Assembly (NCBI RefSeq): GCF_900142545.1
Contig: NZ_FRBF01000008.1
Location: forward strand, 62,001-126,000
Direction: 5' to 3'
Source: Fibrobacter sp. UWT2
GTDB lineage: Bacteria; Fibrobacterota; Fibrobacteria; Fibrobacterales; Fibrobacteraceae
DNA: 64,000 nucleotides
Part shown: positions 48,087 to 57,092 of the stretch, piece after piece
Layout: every line of letters starts with the position of its first letter
Numbering within the stretch: the first letter of the stretch is position 1
Translations under genes and position numbers: made by a program
The notes under the pieces: generated by a model
Database searches by the model: none
What the model saw: only the letters and a program-made list of their open reading frames with translations
Told to the model about the DNA's origin: nothing

Positions 48087-49910
48087 TTATTTAGCAAGCT
48101 TTAAGTTCCAGAGGATCTTGGTGCCCGAAGCCACCCACGGTAGCTGAGCCGGAGCGTACGGGTTTTCGGCGGTGGGCCAGTTCGTCCACACGCGATCGCT
48201 GAATTCGTAGAACTGTTCAGGCAGGTAAACCAGCGGAATAGAGGGCTGGTCTTCCATGAAGATCTTGTTGAGTTCGCGGTAAGCCTTTGCGATTTCCACG
48301 GAGTCCGTCATCAGAGGGATAGCGGAAAGGAGCTGGTCCACTTCGGGGCGGAAGCCTTCGGTACCCGGCTGGTTGTAACGGCCGATGTTCACGCCGGCCC
48401 AAGCGCCGAGCGGCTGCCAGTCGCGGCTTGCCATGATTTCGTTGAAGCGGCTCCACGGAAGAGACGGGGTAACGTCAGCAACCGGCTTGTGCATCACGAG
48501 GTCAAAGTTGCCAAGACCCATAGCCGGCCAGTAAGAACCGCCGTCCACGAAGCCTTCGCGAATATCGATACCGGCCTTGCGCATACCTTCGACAGCGATA
48601 GTCACCATGGCTTCCCAGTCAGTCCAGCCGTTCGGGCTAGTGATGTAGAGAGTCGGGAGACGCTCGCCCTTGGCATTTTCCATGTGGTCCAGGGTGCCGT
48701 CGTCGTTGAACACGGACTTGAAGCCAGCTTCGGAAAGAATCTGCTTCACGGCGGCGAGGCGTTCGGCTTCGTCGCTGATGCCGAGGTTCACGCCATACTT
48801 GTCGAGGTCTTCGTCGACAATGTACTTGCCTTCGAGGTCCGTCGGCATGATGAGGCCGGCCTTCAGGGTAGAGGTGTAGTTAGATACAGCGAACTGACGC
48901 AGAGCGTTGTAGTCGATAGCCGTAGCGAGGGCGCGACGGAAACGCTTGTCGTTCAGAGGTTCCTTAAGGGTGTTGATCACGAGCATCGGCATTGCACCCG
49001 GGCGGAAATAAGGCGGTTCGTTCCACCAGGTGTGGACGCCGGCCGAAGCCTTACGGGCAATACGCGGAATGAAGCTCTGGGAGGCATCGAGGTTGCCTTC
49101 ACGCATAGCAATCGTGTTGTGTTCGTTGTTCTTGTAAATCGGGTGAACAATGAACTTCGGAGCCGGGAGCTGACCGTCGTGGAGGGCGGCGTTGCCCCAG
49201 TAGTCGTCGCGGCGTTCAAGAATAATCTTGTTCGGGTCGGCGCTACGCAGGTTATACGGACCGGAAACGACCGGGTTCTGATCCATCGGGAGCTTCTTCG
49301 TTTCGTCGAGGCCCTTTTCCTTGATCAGCGGTTCAAACACGTGAGACGGAGCGATACGCGTTGCCTGCAACATGTCGCGCACGGTCAACGGGTTGTTACG
49401 CTTGTCTTTTGCAACCATGAACGAAAGGCGTTCGAATGCACCTTCTTCGCCCTTCTTCAGGGTGTCGATATGGATTGCAGAAATCTGTTCGGTAGAGTTG
49501 ATGGAGCCACGCAGGAACATGAAGGTCACGTCCACGGAGGTCACCGGCTTGCCATCGCTCCACTTGGCGGCGGGGTTCAGGTCCACAACGATAGAGTCGT
49601 TATTGGAGAGTTCCTCGACCAAGGTACCCAGAAGGGGTTCGATCTTACCGTTCAAGGAGTTGTACGTGATGAGCGGTTCGTACATCAGGTTGAAACGTCC
49701 GCCCACCGGCCAGGAAGCCATCCAGCTTTCGGCAAGCGGGTTAAAGGAACCCGGAGCGTCGTTCTGCTGGCCCGACAAGTACAGCGTCTGTTGACGGGGA
49801 AGCGCTCCACCCAGATCACCTTCCGAAGAAGCGTCGCCGCAACCCGAAAGGAGTGCACCGGATGCCGAGAGCGCGAGCGCCGTCCTGGCAATCGATTTAA
49901 GTCCAATCAT
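48087..49910 (-). CDS. Oligopeptide-type solute-binding lipoprotein (SBP family 5)
   Basis: A 607-residue lipoprotein (lipobox SGALLSGCGDAS). Family 5 features: LAESWMASWPVGGRFNLMYEPLITYN, VDLNPAAKWSDGKPVTSVDVTF (the WSDGxPxTAxDV motif), VSGPYNLRS, and RRALATAIDYNALRQF. It captures peptide or similar ligands in the periplasm and delivers them to the DppB/C channel. It is the first gene of the operon; AGAGGAC is its Shine-Dalgarno. Length is somewhat above the usual 500-550. Ligand cannot be told from sequence. Confidence 0.9.
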   Translation of the reverse strand: MIGLKSIARTALALSASGALLSGCGDASSEGDLGGALPRQQTLYLSGQQNDAPGSFNPLAESWMASWPVGGRFNLMYEPLITYNSLNGKIEPLLGTLVEELSNNDSIVVDLNPAAKWSDGKPVTSVDVTFMFLRGSINSTEQISAIHIDTLKKGEEGAFERLSFMVAKDKRNNPLTVRDMLQATRIAPSHVFEPLIKEKGLDETKKLPMDQNPVVSGPYNLRSADPNKIILERRDDYWGNAALHDGQLPAPKFIVHPIYKNNEHNTIAMREGNLDASQSFIPRIARKASAGVHTWWNEPPYFRPGAMPMLVINTLKEPLNDKRFRRALATAIDYNALRQFAVSNYTSTLKAGLIMPTDLEGKYIVDEDLDKYGVNLGISDEAERLAAVKQILSEAGFKSVFNDDGTLDHMENAKGERLPTLYITSPNGWTDWEAMVTIAVEGMRKAGIDIREGFVDGGSYWPAMGLGNFDLVMHKPVADVTPSLPWSRFNEIMASRDWQPLGAWAGVNIGRYNQPGTEGFRPEVDQLLSAIPLMTDSVEIAKAYRELNKIFMEDQPSIPLVYLPEQFYEFSDRVWTNWPTAENPYAPAQLPWVASGTKILWNLKLAK

Positions 49911-50287
49911 GTGTGTCCTCTTTTTATAGCTAAAAAAAGCTTAGTGTGAAAAAATTCAATCGTAATATAGATTTAAAAAAAATGATTGTTCTGAGCTTTT
50001 CAGAAAATAGTGTTTACAAATCGCGATAGGTCATAGGATTAGCGAACGAATGATTACAGAAATTTACAGACAAAGCGTTTACTTTGTCTACACTGGAGAA
50101 AAACGCCTCCAAAAAAGAGTTATAGTTTTTATCTATAGATAGATATCGGAATTATATATGCGGGTATTTGCATAAACGCATTGCCAAGTGATAGCGTTTT
50201 TCTATATTTAACTATATATAAAATATGTTAGTCGTCGTAAAATAGGCTGCTATCTATATTTAAAAGAGTTTTTAACAAGAGGCTAAA
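49911..50287 (+). other. AT-rich gene-free region between the ABC operon and metY
   Basis: About 377 nt without a credible gene. It must hold divergent promoters. On the plus strand TATATTTA occurs at 50203-50210 and 50255-50262; the second is well placed for metY, 25 nt before its ATG, with AAGAGGC at 50277-50283 as the ribosome-binding site. A 50070-50110 stretch has ACAAAGCG/CTTTGT and TGGAG/CTCC complementarity. No SAM or other known riboswitch core was recognised. Confidence 0.5.
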
Positions 50288-51565
50288 ATGTCTAAAATCG
50301 AAACCTTATGCATCCAGGGCGGTTGGCAGCCGAAAAACGGCGAACCGCGCGTGCTCCCCATCTACCAGAGCACCACTTTCAAGTACGAAACCACCAACGA
50401 TATGGCCGACTTGTTCGACCTGAAGGCTTCGGGCTACTTCTATACCCGTCTGCAGAACCCGACCAACGACGCTGTCGCTAATAAGATTGCCGCTCTCGAA
50501 GGCGGTGTCGCAGCCATGCTCACAAGCTCCGGTCAGGCTGCCAACTTCTACGCCGTCTTCAATATCTGCGAATCCGGCGACCACTTTATCAGCACTTCCG
50601 CTATTTACGGCGGTACGAGCAACCTCTTCAGCGTTACCATGAAGAAGCTCGGTATCGAATGCACGTTCGTGGACCAGGATGCCAGCGACGAAGAAATCGA
50701 AAAGGCTTTCCGCCCGAACACCAAGTGCGTTTTCGGCGAAACCGTAGCAAACCCGGCTGGTAAGGTGCTTGACCTCAAGCGCTTTGCTGACCTTGCTCAC
50801 AAGCACGGTGTTCCGATGATTGTCGACAACACCTTCCCGACCCCGATTCTCTGCCGTCCGATCGAATTTGGCGTGGACATCGTGACGCATTCTACCACTA
50901 AGTACATGGACGGCCACGCTATGGCAGTCGGTGGTTGCATTGTGGATAGCGGCAACTTCGACTGGGAAGCAAACCACGACCGTTTCAAGGGCCTTACCGA
51001 ACCGGATCCGAGCTATCACGGTCTCGCTTACACGAAGGCTTTCGGCAAGGGTGCTTTCATTACGAAGGCTACCGCTCAGCTCATGCGCGATTTTGGCTCC
51101 ATTCAGTCGCCGCAGAACGCTTTCCTCCTGAACGTGGGTCTTGAAACCTTGCACCTCCGCATGCCGCGCCACTGCGAAAACGCTCTCGCTTGCGCCAAGT
51201 TCCTCAAGAATCACCCGAAGGTTGCTTGGGTTAACTACGCTGGCCTCGAAGGCGACAAGTACTACGAACTTGCCCAGAAGCAGTTCAAGGGTGGCCTCCC
51301 GTGCGGCGTGCTTACGTTCGGCATCAAGGGTGGTCGTGAAAAGTCTATCCAGTTCATGGATAGCCTCAAGATGATTTGCATCGTGACTCACGTGGCTGAC
51401 GCTCGTAGCTGCGTGCTGCATCCGGCAAGCCACACTCACCGTCAGCTTAGCGATGAACAGTTGATTGAAGCTGGTGTTGCACCTGATTTGATCCGTTTCA
51501 GCGTCGGTATCGAAAATGTTGAAGACATTATTGCCGACCTCACGCAGGCTCTCGACAAAGTGTAA
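50288..51565 (+). CDS. metY: O-acetylhomoserine sulfhydrylase (aminocarboxypropyltransferase)
   Basis: A 425-residue Cys/Met metabolism PLP enzyme. Motifs: VLPIYQSTTFKYET, YFYTRLQNPTNDAVANKIAALEGG, SGQAANFYAVF, ETVANPAGKVLD, VDNTFPTPILCRPIEFG and the PLP Lys in HSTTKYMDGH (K205). The long length and the NPAG motif fit MetY (O-acetylhomoserine + sulfide to homocysteine) rather than MetB/MetC. A terminator follows at 51582. The assignment to MetY over a methionine gamma-lyase is from family pattern. Confidence 0.9.
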   Translation: MSKIETLCIQGGWQPKNGEPRVLPIYQSTTFKYETTNDMADLFDLKASGYFYTRLQNPTNDAVANKIAALEGGVAAMLTSSGQAANFYAVFNICESGDHFISTSAIYGGTSNLFSVTMKKLGIECTFVDQDASDEEIEKAFRPNTKCVFGETVANPAGKVLDLKRFADLAHKHGVPMIVDNTFPTPILCRPIEFGVDIVTHSTTKYMDGHAMAVGGCIVDSGNFDWEANHDRFKGLTEPDPSYHGLAYTKAFGKGAFITKATAQLMRDFGSIQSPQNAFLLNVGLETLHLRMPRHCENALACAKFLKNHPKVAWVNYAGLEGDKYYELAQKQFKGGLPCGVLTFGIKGGREKSIQFMDSLKMICIVTHVADARSCVLHPASHTHRQLSDEQLIEAGVAPDLIRFSVGIENVEDIIADLTQALDKV

Positions 51566-51581
51566 TTGCTGATTTTAGCGA

Positions 51582-51617
51582 AAAAAGTCCCTAGCGATGC
51601 CGGGGACTTTTTGTTTT
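51582..51617 (+). terminator. Terminator after metY
   Basis: AAAAAGTCCC pairs with GGGACTTTTT around an 11-nt loop and is followed by TTGTTTTT, 16 nt past the stop. Confidence 0.8.
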
Positions 51618-51965
51618 TATTTTGTGGATTTATTATAAAATAACGATTTTTGAGCGATATTCCGCAATTTGTGTTTTATGTGTAATTAGCGTGCAAATTT
51701 AATTTGTGCGAAAATGGGAAAAAGACTCGAATAAAAACCGAACAAAGTGTAAGTTTTTTGTATAAAATAAATTGGGAGGTACCCCTTGTCAAGGGGTACC
51801 CTTTATTGTAACTTTGTTTACAAAGAGAGTTTTGAGGGTTAGGAGTCCATCAAACACCTCGGGGGGTCCTGCTACGCAAGTGGTGGGGCCTCCTTTTTGC
51901 TTTAATAAGGCTTGAAAAAGGCCCTTTTGGGGTTTGTGTTCGTGTAAAGGGTGTGTAAGAAATTC

Positions 51966-51973
51966 TATCTTTA
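51966..51973 (+). promoter_or_regulatory. Predicted -7 box of leuS
   Basis: TATCTTTA, 26 nt before ATG 52000, with the Shine-Dalgarno AAGGA at 51986-51990 in the leader. Confidence 0.5.
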
Positions 51974-51999
51974 CCTCCGAAAATTTAAGGACATAAATA

Positions 52000-54687
52000 A
52001 TGGCTAAGTATAATCCGCAAGAAATTGAAACCAAGTGGCAGGCTTATTGGGCTGAACATCAGACCTTCAAGACTGGCACTGACAAGTCTAAGCCCAAGTT
52101 CTACTGCCTGGACATGTTCCCGTATCCTAGTGGCGCTGGCCTCCATGTGGGTCACCCCGAAGGTTACACCGCAACGGATATCATTTGCCGCTACAAGCGC
52201 TCCAAGGGTTTCAACGTCTTGCACCCCATGGGTTGGGATGCTTTCGGCCTCCCCGCTGAACAGTATGCAATTCAGACCGGAACACACCCGGCAATCACCA
52301 CCAAGAAAAACTGCGACAATTTCCGCCGTCAGATCCAGCGCCTTGGTCTTTCTTACGACTGGGAAAAGGAAGTGAACACCACTGACCCGAAGTATTACAA
52401 GTGGACCCAGTGGATCTTCAAGCGCCTTTATGGCACCTGGTTCGATGACGAACAGCAGAAGGGCCGCCCCATCGAAGAACTGCCCATCCCCGCCGAAGTG
52501 GAAAAGGAAGGCACCAAGGCCGTTCGCCTTTACAAGGATTCCAAGCGCCTTGCTTATTACGCCGACGCTCAGGTCTGGTGGTGCAAGCACTGCAAGATTG
52601 TTTGCGCTAACGAAGAAGTTCTGAATGACGGTTCTCATGAAAAGTGCGGCACCAAGGAAGTGGAACGCCGTAACCTGAAGCAGTGGCTCATGCGCATCCC
52701 GCATTATGGCGACCGCTTGCTGAAGGGCCTCGATAAGCTGGATTGGCCCCAGGGCGTGAAGGACATGCAGAAGAACTGGATCGGCAAGAGCCAGGGTGCA
52801 GAAGTGGATTTTGCCATCGCTGATGCAAACGGCAAGCCCACCGAAAACAAGCTCCGCGTTTATACCACCCGTTGCGACACCCTGTTTGGTGCAACCTACA
52901 TGGTGGTGGCTCCTGAACACAAGCTGGTTCCGACCCTCACTACCCCGGAACAGAAGGAAGCTGTGGAAGCCTACGTTCACGCTGCCGCCCTCAAGAGCGA
53001 TCTGGACCGTACCGAACTCGCCAAGGAAAAGACCGGCGTGTTCTCTGGCTCCTACGCCATCAACCCGCTGACCGGCACCAAGATTCCGGTTTGGGTGGCT
53101 GACTACGTTTTGACTGGCTACGGCACCGGCGCTATCATGGCTGTGCCCGCCCACGATACCCGCGACTTCGAATTCGCAAAGAAGTTCAACCTGCCTGTTA
53201 TCTGCATCATGGAACCGGACGCATCCTGCCCGGAAGACGTGAAGCCCCAGGTTCTCGCTGGCGAAGCATGCTGGGCTGCCGACGGCACCTACATCAATAG
53301 CCAGAACGACACCCTTTGCCTCAACGGCCTCAACAAGGAAGCTGGCAAGGCTAAGGTGATCGAATGGCTCGAAGCCAACAAGATCGGTAAGGCTACCGTG
53401 AACTACAAGCTCCGCGACTGGCTCTTCAGCCGTCAGCGCTACTGGGGTGAACCGTTCCCCATCATCCACTGGGAAGATGGCGAAATCTCTACCGTCGACG
53501 ATGCAGAACTCCCCGTGCAGCTGCCGGACCTGCAGGACTACAAGCCGGGTGACGGCGGTCAGTCTCCGCTGGCCAACGCAACCGAATGGCTCAACGTTGT
53601 AGACAAGAACGGCCGCAAGGGCGTTCGCGAAACCAACACCATGCCGCAGTGGGCTGGTTCCTGCTGGTACTACCTCCGCTATATTGACGCTTGCAACGGC
53701 GACGCATTCCTGGCCAAGGAACTTGAAAAGTACTGGATGCCCGTTGACCTGTATGTGGGCGGTGCAGAACACGCTGTGCTCCACTTGCTGTACAGCCGTT
53801 TCTGGCACAAGGTCCTCTTCGACCTGGGCCTCGTCTCTACCGACGAACCCTTCCAGAAGCTCTTTAACCAGGGCATGATTCTTGCCTTCGCTTACGAAGA
53901 CGCAGCCGGCTCCAAGGTTCCCACCGACGAAGTGGAAGAAAAGAACGGCAAGTTCTTCAAGAAGGGTACCGACATCGAACTGAAGCAGATTGTTGCCAAG
54001 ATGAGTAAGTCCCTGAAGAACGTTGTGAACCCGGACGACGTGGTTCGTGACTACGGTGCAGACAGCCTTCGTTTGTACGAAATGTTCATGGGTCCTCTGG
54101 ATGCCGTGAAGCCTTGGCAGACCAAGGGCATCGAAGGTATGAACCGCTTCCTGGGCCGCGCATGGCGTTCTGTGGTAGGCGACGACGATGCAGCTCCCGT
54201 CTTCGTTGACGAAGCCGCTCCGGAAGAAATCCAGAAGATTATGCACCAGTCCATCATCAAGGTGACCAGCGACATTGAAAACATGAGCTTCAATACCGCT
54301 ATCAGCCAGCTGATGATCTTCAACAACGAAATGATGAAGATGGACAAGCGCTACCGCGAACCTTGCGAAACCTTCGTAAAGCTCCTGCAGCCCTTTGCAC
54401 CCCACATCGCCGAAGAAATGTGGAGCATCCTGGGTCATGAAGGTTCCCTCACCAACGTGGCTTGGCCTGAAGCTGACGCAAGCAAGGCTGTGGAAAACAC
54501 CGTCGAAGTCGTGTTCCAGGTGAACGGCAAGCTCCGCGCCAAGGCAAATGTCGCCAAGGACATGGACAAGGCTGCTCTCGAAGCCCTCGCCATGGCTAAC
54601 GAACGCGTTCAAGAGTTTACTGCTGGCAAGACTGTGGTTAAGGTTATCGCCGTGCCGGGTAAGCTGGTGAATATTGTGGTGAAGTAA
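52000..54687 (+). CDS. leuS: Leucyl-tRNA synthetase
   Basis: An 895-residue class I synthetase charging tRNA-Leu. HIGH-type motif in [19 protein letters not shown] (HVGH, 49-52), the CP1 editing domain with [14 protein letters not shown] (threonine-rich site) and [12 protein letters not shown], a Leu-specific zinc-knuckle-like CKHCKIVC, and KMSKS at 667-671. The anticodon-binding and C-terminal domains are complete ([29 protein letters not shown]). Strong codon bias toward GAA, AAG and CGC fits high expression. It is the last core gene before the AT-rich island. Confidence 0.97.
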   Translation: MAKYNPQEIETKWQAYWAEHQTFKTGTDKSKPKFYCLDMFPYPSGAGLHVGHPEGYTATDIICRYKRSKGFNVLHPMGWDAFGLPAEQYAIQTGTHPAITTKKNCDNFRRQIQRLGLSYDWEKEVNTTDPKYYKWTQWIFKRLYGTWFDDEQQKGRPIEELPIPAEVEKEGTKAVRLYKDSKRLAYYADAQVWWCKHCKIVCANEEVLNDGSHEKCGTKEVERRNLKQWLMRIPHYGDRLLKGLDKLDWPQGVKDMQKNWIGKSQGAEVDFAIADANGKPTENKLRVYTTRCDTLFGATYMVVAPEHKLVPTLTTPEQKEAVEAYVHAAALKSDLDRTELAKEKTGVFSGSYAINPLTGTKIPVWVADYVLTGYGTGAIMAVPAHDTRDFEFAKKFNLPVICIMEPDASCPEDVKPQVLAGEACWAADGTYINSQNDTLCLNGLNKEAGKAKVIEWLEANKIGKATVNYKLRDWLFSRQRYWGEPFPIIHWEDGEISTVDDAELPVQLPDLQDYKPGDGGQSPLANATEWLNVVDKNGRKGVRETNTMPQWAGSCWYYLRYIDACNGDAFLAKELEKYWMPVDLYVGGAEHAVLHLLYSRFWHKVLFDLGLVSTDEPFQKLFNQGMILAFAYEDAAGSKVPTDEVEEKNGKFFKKGTDIELKQIVAKMSKSLKNVVNPDDVVRDYGADSLRLYEMFMGPLDAVKPWQTKGIEGMNRFLGRAWRSVVGDDDAAPVFVDEAAPEEIQKIMHQSIIKVTSDIENMSFNTAISQLMIFNNEMMKMDKRYREPCETFVKLLQPFAPHIAEEMWSILGHEGSLTNVAWPEADASKAVENTVEVVFQVNGKLRAKANVAKDMDKAALEALAMANERVQEFTAGKTVVKVIAVPGKLVNIVVK

Positions 54688-54747
54688 AGGTTCGGTTGAG
54701 GTGGGGGAGGAATCCCCCTCGCTTCAGCCCCTCCCGCCCTTACAATC

Positions 54748-54770
54748 AAGCCCGCTTCGGCGGGCTTTTT
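54748..54770 (+). terminator. Terminator after leuS
   Basis: AAGCCCGC-TTCG-GCGGGCTT with TTT following, a classic tetraloop terminator 60 nt past the stop. The GC-rich stretch 54771-54840 to its right holds further GCGGGCG/CGCCCGC pairing and no gene; it marks the junction with the AT-rich island. Confidence 0.85.
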
Positions 54771-54843
54771 CTATGCACCCACCCAGGGGCTTCCGCTACC
54801 CCCACTGCGGGCGCTCATACGCCGCGCCCGCAACGCCCCGGCT

Positions 54844-55395
54844 TTATCGCAATATTGTTAAAGTATCTGCTGGAATAAAATCGCACAACCATACTCTTTC
54901 ATTCCCAATGTAAAAATGTACGCCTGCATCTTCAGCTTTCACCGTATCAATTTGTAAAATAATAGGTGTGGAATCCCGTCTCTTACCAACTTGCGTAGCC
55001 ATGTCTGTGTCTATGGAAAGATGGACATATTGACGACGCATTGGTTTGAGACCTTCATTAAGGATAGATTTCAGGGCCCTGTGTGTCGTTCCGTGATACA
55101 GAATTGCTGGTGGAGTTCCTGCGATTTTCTTGATCATTTGAGGAACGGAATGTCCATACAATGCTCTAATCTTGTTAGCAACAATTTCATGACGTTTCTT
55201 TTCAGAAATTTTAATGATGTGTTCAAGATCCGTCAAATCAATGTTGCGCTCGTATTTCTCCGATTCGTTTAGGGCGAATAACAATTGTTCAATAGGAACG
55301 AAACCTTCGGCGTCCAATTCGAGCTCGTATTCCCAAGGAGCATGGCGCAGTGCGTAGGAAATTTCCTTGGACAGTTCTGTATAGTTTATGGACAT
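54844..55395 (-). CDS. kptA: KptA/Tpt1 RNA 2'-phosphotransferase
   Basis: A 183-residue protein with all KptA hallmarks: SKEISYALRHAPWEY with the active-site Arg17-His18, EGFVPIEQLL, IRALYGHSVP, LYHGTT (His101) and RRQYVHLS (Arg121-Arg122). The enzyme removes an internal RNA 2'-phosphate using NAD+, through an ADP-ribosylated RNA intermediate. Bacteria lack the tRNA-splicing junction it serves in yeast, so bacterial roles are open; possible ones include RNA repair or nucleic acid ADP-ribosylation. It is the last gene of a four-gene operon in which every gene overlaps the next, here by 10 nt. Confidence 0.93.
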   Translation of the reverse strand: MSINYTELSKEISYALRHAPWEYELELDAEGFVPIEQLLFALNESEKYERNIDLTDLEHIIKISEKKRHEIVANKIRALYGHSVPQMIKKIAGTPPAILYHGTTHRALKSILNEGLKPMRRQYVHLSIDTDMATQVGKRRDSTPIILQIDTVKAEDAGVHFYIGNERVWLCDFIPADTLTILR

Positions 55396-55784
55396 TGATT
55401 GCCTGCTTTTTCAAGGTCGTTGTCGTAATACCAACAAGTGGACTTACGATTGCCGTAATCAACCATATAGCGGAAACATTCTCGGGCGGAATGATATGTC
55501 ACGTTGTAAATACGACCAGTTTTGTTTTTTGCATTTATTTTGACAATGTCATTTGTTAAGAAGGATGGTTTTCCGATAACCTTGAAACCATTCGTTTTGA
55601 TTTCCAGTTCTGCGTATCCAGTAGCTTCGTTTGTTGATTGAATGACAAGAATGTCTTCTCGCTCTTCAATGACGATGAAGTGCCCGTTCCACCATCCACT
55701 TGCGTTCCAATCAATGGATTCTCTAAAAGGAGATTGCACATAATCGTGATTCTCGATACGACCATAAGAGTGAATCATGCTCAT
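55386..55784 (-). CDS. Small beta-rich protein of unknown family in the kptA operon
   Basis: About 132 residues from ATG 55784 (GGAGGAAGAA just upstream; an ATG at 55796 is possible). No signal peptide or membrane segment. The sequence is beta-strand-rich and aromatic (WNASGWWNGHFIVIEE, YAELEI, IVKINAKNKTGRIYNVTYHS) and ends with YMVDYGNRKSTCWYYDNDLE, a pattern like an SH3/Tudor-like barrel. No family was recognised. Its ATG overlaps the upstream stop (ATGA) and its end overlaps the kptA start, so it is firmly within the operon. Confidence 0.6.
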   Translation of the reverse strand: MSMIHSYGRIENHDYVQSPFRESIDWNASGWWNGHFIVIEEREDILVIQSTNEATGYAELEIKTNGFKVIGKPSFLTNDIVKINAKNKTGRIYNVTYHSARECFRYMVDYGNRKSTCWYYDNDLEKAGNQCP

Positions 55785-56281
55785 TTCTTCCTCCATTTGG
55801 ATTTTCTTGCAAAGACAGAACTTGGTAATGAAGATAGTATTTTTTCTGCCTCTGGAAGTGATTTTTCATTAGGTTTATAGTGGCCACTATCTGTATCTAT
55901 ATTAAATATTTTACCGTTGCGAATGTCTATCATGCCAGCGCATTTTACCTTTGGATTTTTGCCGCCAATAAGCATCGGATGTGGAGATCGAAGAGTTGGA
56001 TTATCGGGATTCTCTCGTTTCCCGAAAATTAAGTTTCCCTTTTCGTCGACGACATAAGTGTATTTTCCATTTGCTTTTTTTCCATCCATATACACAGCAT
56101 TTCCTTTTATTGCATCTTTAAGGTTTGTTGCTGTTGGATTCTTTGGATACCCTTTTTCAGGAATGAGAATGCCGTCCTTTATGTCTTTCTCCTTCATGTT
56201 TGCCATAACGCTGTATTTTGAAGCGAAAGGCTGGGATGCGCCTCGCGTTCCGCTGTAGAGTCCGCTTACACTGCTACCCAT
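55781..56281 (-). CDS. SGHYKP-motif protein in the kptA operon
   Basis: About 166 residues from ATG 56281 with a strong AAAGGAGG. The N-terminus MGSSVSGLYSGTRGASQPF is followed by YPKNPTATNLKDAIKGNAVYMDGK, YTYVVDEKGNLIFGKRENP and VKCAGMIDIRNGKIFNIDTDSGHYKPNEKSL (in two parts). From memory this matches an uncharacterised family found in Gram-positive genomes and as C-terminal modules of polymorphic-toxin-like proteins; I cannot confirm that here. No signal peptide. Overlaps DUF4417 upstream by 8 nt and the small protein downstream by 4 nt. Confidence 0.6.
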   Translation of the reverse strand: MGSSVSGLYSGTRGASQPFASKYSVMANMKEKDIKDGILIPEKGYPKNPTATNLKDAIKGNAVYMDGKKANGKYTYVVDEKGNLIFGKRENPDNPTLRSPHPMLIGGKNPKVKCAGMIDIRNGKIFNIDTDSGHYKPNEKSLPEAEKILSSLPSSVFARKSKWRKK

Positions 56282-56954
56282 TTTTGCCTCCTTTCTTGCG
56301 AGTAATCCAATCAGGATATTGATGAAATTCTGCATATTTCAGGTAGTGTTCAAATACCTTGTTTGGCATTGCTCCGTGAACAAGAACGATTCTGGGTGTG
56401 AGTGTTTGCAGGCATTCATGCAACCCGGCTTCGAAATGATATTTGTCACCTTTAGACTTGATACAGCCATAGGTGCTGATGACGATAATGCTGTCCTTTG
56501 GAACTCCGGCAAATGCGATTGCTTCGGGTAGCTTACAATTGGTGTAGGTTTCTTCGTTACCCCATCGAACAAACGGATAAACATTTAGGCCGCGGGACTG
56601 GAAATAGTGACCAATGATTCTATTGCGAACCACATTCAGTAATTGTGCGTAGAGAGGCGCGTCTCTATACAATGAACAGTCTGGTGGGAGGACCACGGGA
56701 AACTGCCGGAATTCGTTAATGTATTTTTCCGGATCGCGAATTACATCTGCAAACTTGATGTCGTTTTCAAAGAAACCTAGAGCTTCTTTATTTGTAGGCT
56801 TTTCATTTCGTCGACTGAAGGGGGTGATTCCGTTTGGGATGATGATAGATTTGGGCTTGTCAAGTGCCGGAACTTCGAATAGCCCATCAAAACGGGCATT
56901 TTTTACCAGTTCCGGATTGAAACCGTCGTCTATGGTGGCTTTGTAAAATTTCAT
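56274..56954 (-). CDS. DUF4417 protein, first gene of the kptA operon
   Basis: A 226-residue protein with the DUF4417 pattern: NGITPFSRRN, FFENDIKFADVIRDPEKYI, FPVVLPPDCSLYRDAPLYAQLLNVVRNRIIG, FVRWGNEETYTNC, IIVISTYGCIKSKGD, FEAGLHECLQTLTPRIVLVHG. The family is frequent in phage and mobile-element DNA and is functionally unknown; the Asp/Arg residues in PPDCSLYRD are candidate active-site residues (inference). It starts the operon that ends with kptA and is divergent from the ABC-3C operon across a 138-nt gap. Confidence 0.78.
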   Translation of the reverse strand: MKFYKATIDDGFNPELVKNARFDGLFEVPALDKPKSIIIPNGITPFSRRNEKPTNKEALGFFENDIKFADVIRDPEKYINEFRQFPVVLPPDCSLYRDAPLYAQLLNVVRNRIIGHYFQSRGLNVYPFVRWGNEETYTNCKLPEAIAFAGVPKDSIIVISTYGCIKSKGDKYHFEAGLHECLQTLTPRIVLVHGAMPNKVFEHYLKYAEFHQYPDWITRKKGGKNG

Positions 56955-57040
56955 AGAAATCTCCTATTACGTAGTTTCAGCAAGCTCCATTCCTGCTTTG
57001 ATGAGTAAATTAGGAGTTCTGTTTTGAAAATTTGCGTCGG

Positions 57041-57069
57041 GTTGCAACGCTTTGTTGCAGTATGTTGCA
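57041..57069 (+). promoter_or_regulatory. Operator-like GTTGCA repeats before the ABC-3C operon
   Basis: GTTGCA occurs at 57041, 57054 and 57064; TTGCAAC and GTTGCA at 57042-57059 form an inverted repeat around GCTTT. It lies 24 nt before the first ABC-3C gene in the divergent gap, where a repressor controlling both operons could bind. Confidence 0.45.
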
Positions 57070-57092
57070 ATTAAATTATTAGATTAGAAGAT

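Larger units (their letters stand above)
51566..51999 (+). other. Structured gene-free region between metY and leuS
   Basis: About 434 nt. It holds the metY terminator (51582-51617), an AT-rich promoter-like stretch with TATAAAAT (51761-51768), a perfect palindrome GGTACCCCTT-GTC-AAGGGGTACC (51778-51800), a second palindrome CTTTGT/ACAAAG (51813-51826), then a GC-rich segment (51840-51893) with AGGAG/CTCCT complementarity ending in a T5 run. A TATCTTTA box (51966-51973) for leuS follows. The middle could be a small RNA or a leader; no known class was recognised. Confidence 0.4.

Noticed and set aside
46708-49949. Long plus-strand open frames (446 and 486 residues) opposite the oligopeptide ABC genes
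   Set aside because: They mirror the permease and binding-protein genes, are His/Glu/Val-rich in the manner of antisense translation, and lack ribosome-binding sites.
49911-50287. Possible SAM riboswitch before metY
   Set aside because: No SAM-I/II/III-type conserved core or terminator hairpin could be found; the region is AT-rich with ordinary promoter features.
51800-51999. Possible T-box leader before leuS
   Set aside because: The AGGGTGGNACCGCG T-box core is absent, and the predicted leuS promoter lies downstream of the structured block.
51789-52034. An 81-residue minus-strand frame upstream of leuS
   Set aside because: Its C-terminal half is encoded by palindromic DNA and it starts inside leuS without a ribosome-binding site; no known family.
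51985-54612. An 875-residue open frame antisense to leuS
   Set aside because: The opposite strand is unmistakably leuS with full motifs; the antisense frame is open because of the strong GAA/AAG/CGC codon bias and matches no family.
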